Assembly (NCBI RefSeq): GCF_001613105.1
Contig: NZ_BDBS01000017.1
Location: 1-48,014, forward strand
Origin: Nocardia pseudobrasiliensis NBRC 108224
GTDB taxonomy: Bacteria; Actinomycetota; Actinomycetes; Mycobacteriales; Mycobacteriaceae
Direction: 5' to 3'
DNA: 48,014 nt
Shown here: positions 45,619 to 48,014 of the stretch, piece by piece
Layout: each line of letters begins with the position of its first letter
Numbering within the stretch: position 1 is the stretch's first letter
The notes under the pieces: generated by a model
The model's input: only the letters and a program-made list of their open reading frames with translations
Databases searched by the model: none
Told to the model about the DNA's origin: nothing
Translations under genes and position numbers: made by a program

Positions 45619-46380
45619 TTGGCTCGCACGCGTCACAGCTTCGTGGTCCGCGGCACCGAACGCCTGACCGACCATCTGATCCGAGTTCGGTTGGGCGGTC
45701 CCGGCTTCGCGGCCTTCCAGCCCAACGGCTTCACCGACGCCTATGTCAAGCTGCTGTTTCCCCTGCCCGACGGTGAGGTCATGCGCACCTACACGGTCCG
45801 GTCGATCGACCCCGAGGCCGAGGAGATCGCGATCGACTTCGTCTACCACGGTGACGAGGGCATCGCTGGGCCCTGGGCCGCCGGCGCGCAGCCGGGTGAC
45901 ACCATCGATCTGTTCGGTCCGGGCGGGGCCTACGCTCCGCGCGCCGATGCCGATTGGCATCTGCTCGCCGGTGACGAATCGGCCCTGCCCGCCATCTCCG
46001 CGGCCTGCGCCGCCCTGCCCTCCGATGCCGTCGGCCGCGTCTTCGTCGAAATCGCCGGGCCCGCAGAGGAATTGGCCGTCGAGCGGCCGGTGGGTGTCGA
46101 GCTCACCTGGCTGCATCGGGGTAGCGGCGCACCGGGAGAGGCGCTGGCAGCCGCGGTGCGGGCCGAGCCCTGGCGCGACGGTCGGGTGCACGTCTTCATT
46201 CACGGTGAGGCACAGGCGGTGATGCACGAGCTGCGGCCCTATATCCGCAAGGAGCGGGGGGTCACCGCGGAGTTCGCCTCGATCTCCGGCTACTGGCGTC
46301 GTGGCCGCACGGAAGAAGGCTTCCGCGAATGGAAGCGCGACCTCGCCGAGAGCGAATCGGTGAGTACCGCCGCGCGCTGA
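45619..46380 (+). CDS. Siderophore-interacting protein (flavin reductase)
   Basis: 253 residues. FAD_binding_9/SIP family: RTYTVRSIDPEAEEIAIDFV, GPWAAGAQPGDTIDLFGPGG, WHLLAGDESALPAISAACAA and C-terminal IRKERG...ASISGYWRRGRTEEGFREWKRDL. It reduces ferric siderophores with NAD(P)H and FAD to release iron. The start is probably TTG 45619: GGAGG at 45606-45610 has eight bases of spacing to it, whereas the ATG at 45604 overlaps that ribosome site. The IdeR box just upstream fits iron-controlled expression. Confidence 0.88.
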   Translation: MARTRHSFVVRGTERLTDHLIRVRLGGPGFAAFQPNGFTDAYVKLLFPLPDGEVMRTYTVRSIDPEAEEIAIDFVYHGDEGIAGPWAAGAQPGDTIDLFGPGGAYAPRADADWHLLAGDESALPAISAACAALPSDAVGRVFVEIAGPAEELAVERPVGVELTWLHRGSGAPGEALAAAVRAEPWRDGRVHVFIHGEAQAVMHELRPYIRKERGVTAEFASISGYWRRGRTEEGFREWKRDLAESESVSTAAR

Positions 46381-46961
46381 GTCCCCTCCGCGGCCCCGGT
46401 CCGCGCTCTCGGCGTGGTTCTCGACGCCTCGCCCGCCATTTGCCATGAGGGTGCACCCACACATAATGGCGTCACCCCCGATTCCGGAGGGGCCGCAACA
46501 TCCGTCGCCCACCGGATCGGTGGAGTCGAACGACATTGCGTGACCGTCGATTTCGGAAGATTCGGTCGGTATGGCTCGGCCGCCGAGGTGGGAGGGGACG
46601 CAGCATTGGGTGGCAGCCGTATCGGGTTTGTCGGGGGACGCGGTGTCGGTGTGCACGCGGGCGAAGGCGCGACAGTCCGTCGGATTGATGCGTTCGGATG
46701 GACTGTCTCCGTCGGGGAGCGAGCCGCGGGCCGTCGGATCGAGGTATTCGAGTGGTGCGGGTTCACTGCCGGATGGCATTGCGTGACTGTCATTTCCGGC
46801 ATCGAAACCGCGGCCCGAATTCGTCGCGTCGGCGTGTTCGGGCGATTTGACGTGGGCAAGGGGGTGGAAGCCGGGGGCGGGCAGGTTCGGCCGCGCGGGG
46901 TGAGCTTCGGGCTCGACGGGGGAGTGGTGGCCGCGGGCTGCCGGGTTGCGGTATTCGGGGG
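46381..46961. other. 581-bp region without a firm gene; weak repeats and one coupled minus-strand frame
   Basis: No recognised gene. A minus-strand frame starts at ATG 46965, overlapping the M23 stop as ATGA, and reads Pro/His/Ser-rich for about 195 codons, then runs antisense through the SIP gene, so it is doubtful. On the plus strand the motif CATTGCGTGAC recurs (near 46533 and 46782) with similar downstream TTTCSG; the copies are degenerate. Confidence 0.35.
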
Positions 46962-47489
46962 TCATTGGTTCGGCTCCGATCGTTCGAGGTTGGGGGAGAG
47001 GGGGATTGGTTTGAGGCGCAGCGGTGCGGGGCGGATGAGGCCGAGGGGGTCCAAGTAGTTGTGGCCTCGGCGTAGGCCCCAGTGCAGGCAGGTGGTGGGG
47101 CAGGAGGGGTGGCCGGGCTCGAGGGTGCCGATCGGGTCGCCGCGGTGGAGTCGCCGACCGGCGGGGATGGTGGCGCGTACCGGCTCGTAGGTGGTGCGCA
47201 GGCCGCCGGGGTGGTCGATCGAGACGACCGGTTTGCCCGCTACCTCGGCGGCGAAGGCGGTGGTGCCGTCGCCCGCGGCCAGGACGGGTTGGCCTGGGGC
47301 GCCGCCGAGATCGACGCCTCGGTGGCCGGGGAGCCAATCGTGTTCGGGTTCGTCGAACGGTCGCAGGATCGGGGGACGCGGGCGTAGCGGCCAATCGAAT
47401 GTGCTCGGTGGTGTGGCATGGGAATCGGGGGCGGGGAGCAGGATCGGCAGGAATAGCCAGATCAGCAGGAGGGGAATCGACCAGCGCAT
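46962..47489 (-). CDS. M23 family metallopeptidase
   Basis: 175 residues from ATG 47489 (MRWSIPLLLIWLFLPILL), which has a signal peptide; GAGGAGG lies eight bases upstream. The LytM-type zinc site is visible: His-x(3)-Asp in LPGHRGVDLGG and His in CLHWGLRRG. It should cut peptidoglycan cross-links outside the membrane. A longer reading from 47549 lacks support. In relatives this gene lies close to xerC and rpsB; here it is 13 kb from xerC. Its neighbour on the other strand encodes a DUF202 protein. Confidence 0.9.
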   Translation of the reverse strand: MRWSIPLLLIWLFLPILLPAPDSHATPPSTFDWPLRPRPPILRPFDEPEHDWLPGHRGVDLGGAPGQPVLAAGDGTTAFAAEVAGKPVVSIDHPGGLRTTYEPVRATIPAGRRLHRGDPIGTLEPGHPSCPTTCLHWGLRRGHNYLDPLGLIRPAPLRLKPIPLSPNLERSEPNQ

Positions 47490-47653
47490 ACGGCAAGCCT
47501 CCTCGGGCGGAGGGGACGTGGAAAGATCGTGTTCGGCGAGTGTGGACAACTCGGAGGTTGTGAACAGAGCGTGTTCCGGTACCGGAGAGGGATGGGACGG
47601 TCGATGGCCCTGCTGAATGCGAAAATGCTCTCCTGCAACGGTTTCGCGGCGCG

Positions 47654-47998
47654 ATGACCGCGCCCGACCGCGACGACGAGCCGGACTATCGCTTCACCCT
47701 CGCCAATGAGCGCACATTCCTGGCCTGGATACGCACCGCGCTCGGCCTGCTCGCGGCCGGTGTCGCGGTGCACGAACTGGTCCGCCCGTTCCGGCAGCAC
47801 GGACTGCGCGCGGCACTGGCGCTGAGCTGCATCGTGCTCGCCGCCACGGTCGCCCTCGGCGCTTACGGCCGTTGGCGCCAGGTCGATTCGGCCATGCGTC
47901 GAGGCGGGCGACTTCCGCGGACGGTGATGGTCCCCGTCCTGGCCGTCGGCATCGCCGCCATCGCCCTGATCGCCGCCTTCGGCCTGCTGATCTCGTGA
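47654..47998 (+). CDS. DUF202 (YidH-like) membrane protein
   Basis: 114 residues. The family hallmark LANERTFLAWIRTALGLLAAG opens the chain, followed by three hydrophobic helices (about residues 27-46, 52-70 and 92-112) and a polar cytoplasmic loop. DUF202 proteins are small inner-membrane proteins of unknown role. The ATG at 47654 gives an acidic N-terminus. It ends 16 bases before the window edge. Confidence 0.88.
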   Translation: MTAPDRDDEPDYRFTLANERTFLAWIRTALGLLAAGVAVHELVRPFRQHGLRAALALSCIVLAATVALGAYGRWRQVDSAMRRGGRLPRTVMVPVLAVGIAAIALIAAFGLLIS

Positions 47999-48014
47999 CC
48001 GCCCCCAACCGACC

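Noticed and set aside
45598..47496. 632-codon minus-strand frame across SIP and M23 genes
   Set aside because: Most of it is antisense to SIP or out of frame with the M23 gene. Only the part in the gap (46381-46965) was kept as a weak observation.

Overview
The window looks like a GC-rich actinobacterial chromosome, most likely Nocardia or a close relative in the Mycobacteriales. Three things suggest this: the conserved gene order (smc, ftsY, amtB-glnB-glnD, ffh, rpsP-KH-rimM-trmD, rplS-lepB-rnhB-DUF2469-yraN-comM-dprA, xerC), the many GTG starts with apparently leaderless promoters, and F420-linked, IdeR-like and GlnR-like features. The genus is inferred from gene order and codon style, not from a database match.

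Layout. 1-5.7 kb: the 3' end of smc, then an accessory strip with a Tat-exported GH43-like protein, a Methyltransf_19 enzyme, a TetR regulator with a C-terminal zinc-finger tail beside a truncated NmrA-like gene, a decayed glycolipid-binding gene, DUF2237 and an RpiB-like isomerase. 5.7-13.7 kb: ftsY, the nitrogen operon amtB-glnB-glnD behind GlnR-like boxes, a small conserved-looking protein and ffh, so both SRP GTPases are present. 13.7-16.4 kb: amidohydrolase, membrane-anchored methyltransferase and Uma2 nuclease-like protein. 16.5-21 kb: rpsP-khpA-rimM-trmD and tex. 21-29.7 kb: a membrane protein, a 2-keto acid decarboxylase, rplS with a classical terminator, then lepB, rnhB, DUF2469, yraN, comM and dprA. 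29.7-33.8 kb: an F420-type reductase, a carotenoid-desaturase-like FAD enzyme divergent from a TetR gene, and xerC.

33.8-47 kb is accessory and the most irregular part. It starts with two tandem repeat arrays (73 bp and about 40 bp). It then holds a YqeY protein, a hydrolase, an XRE regulator, a cation/proton antiporter whose stop codon lies inside a 63-bp inverted-repeat element flanked by 5-bp direct repeats, and a three-gene redox operon. The operon encodes a CGNR regulator, a MOSC-ferredoxin reductase fusion with nine 13-residue linker repeats, and a PPOX flavoprotein. After that come a hydrolase pseudogene with three lesions, a poorly coding 0.8-kb stretch, a methyltransferase/MarR pair around a palindromic operator, DUF1990, and a siderophore-interacting reductase behind an IdeR-type iron box. 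The window ends with an M23 peptidase and a DUF202 protein. The peptidase normally lies close to xerC and rpsB, so the accessory block may be inserted into a conserved neighbourhood.

No rRNA, tRNA, CRISPR array or complete insertion sequence was recognised.
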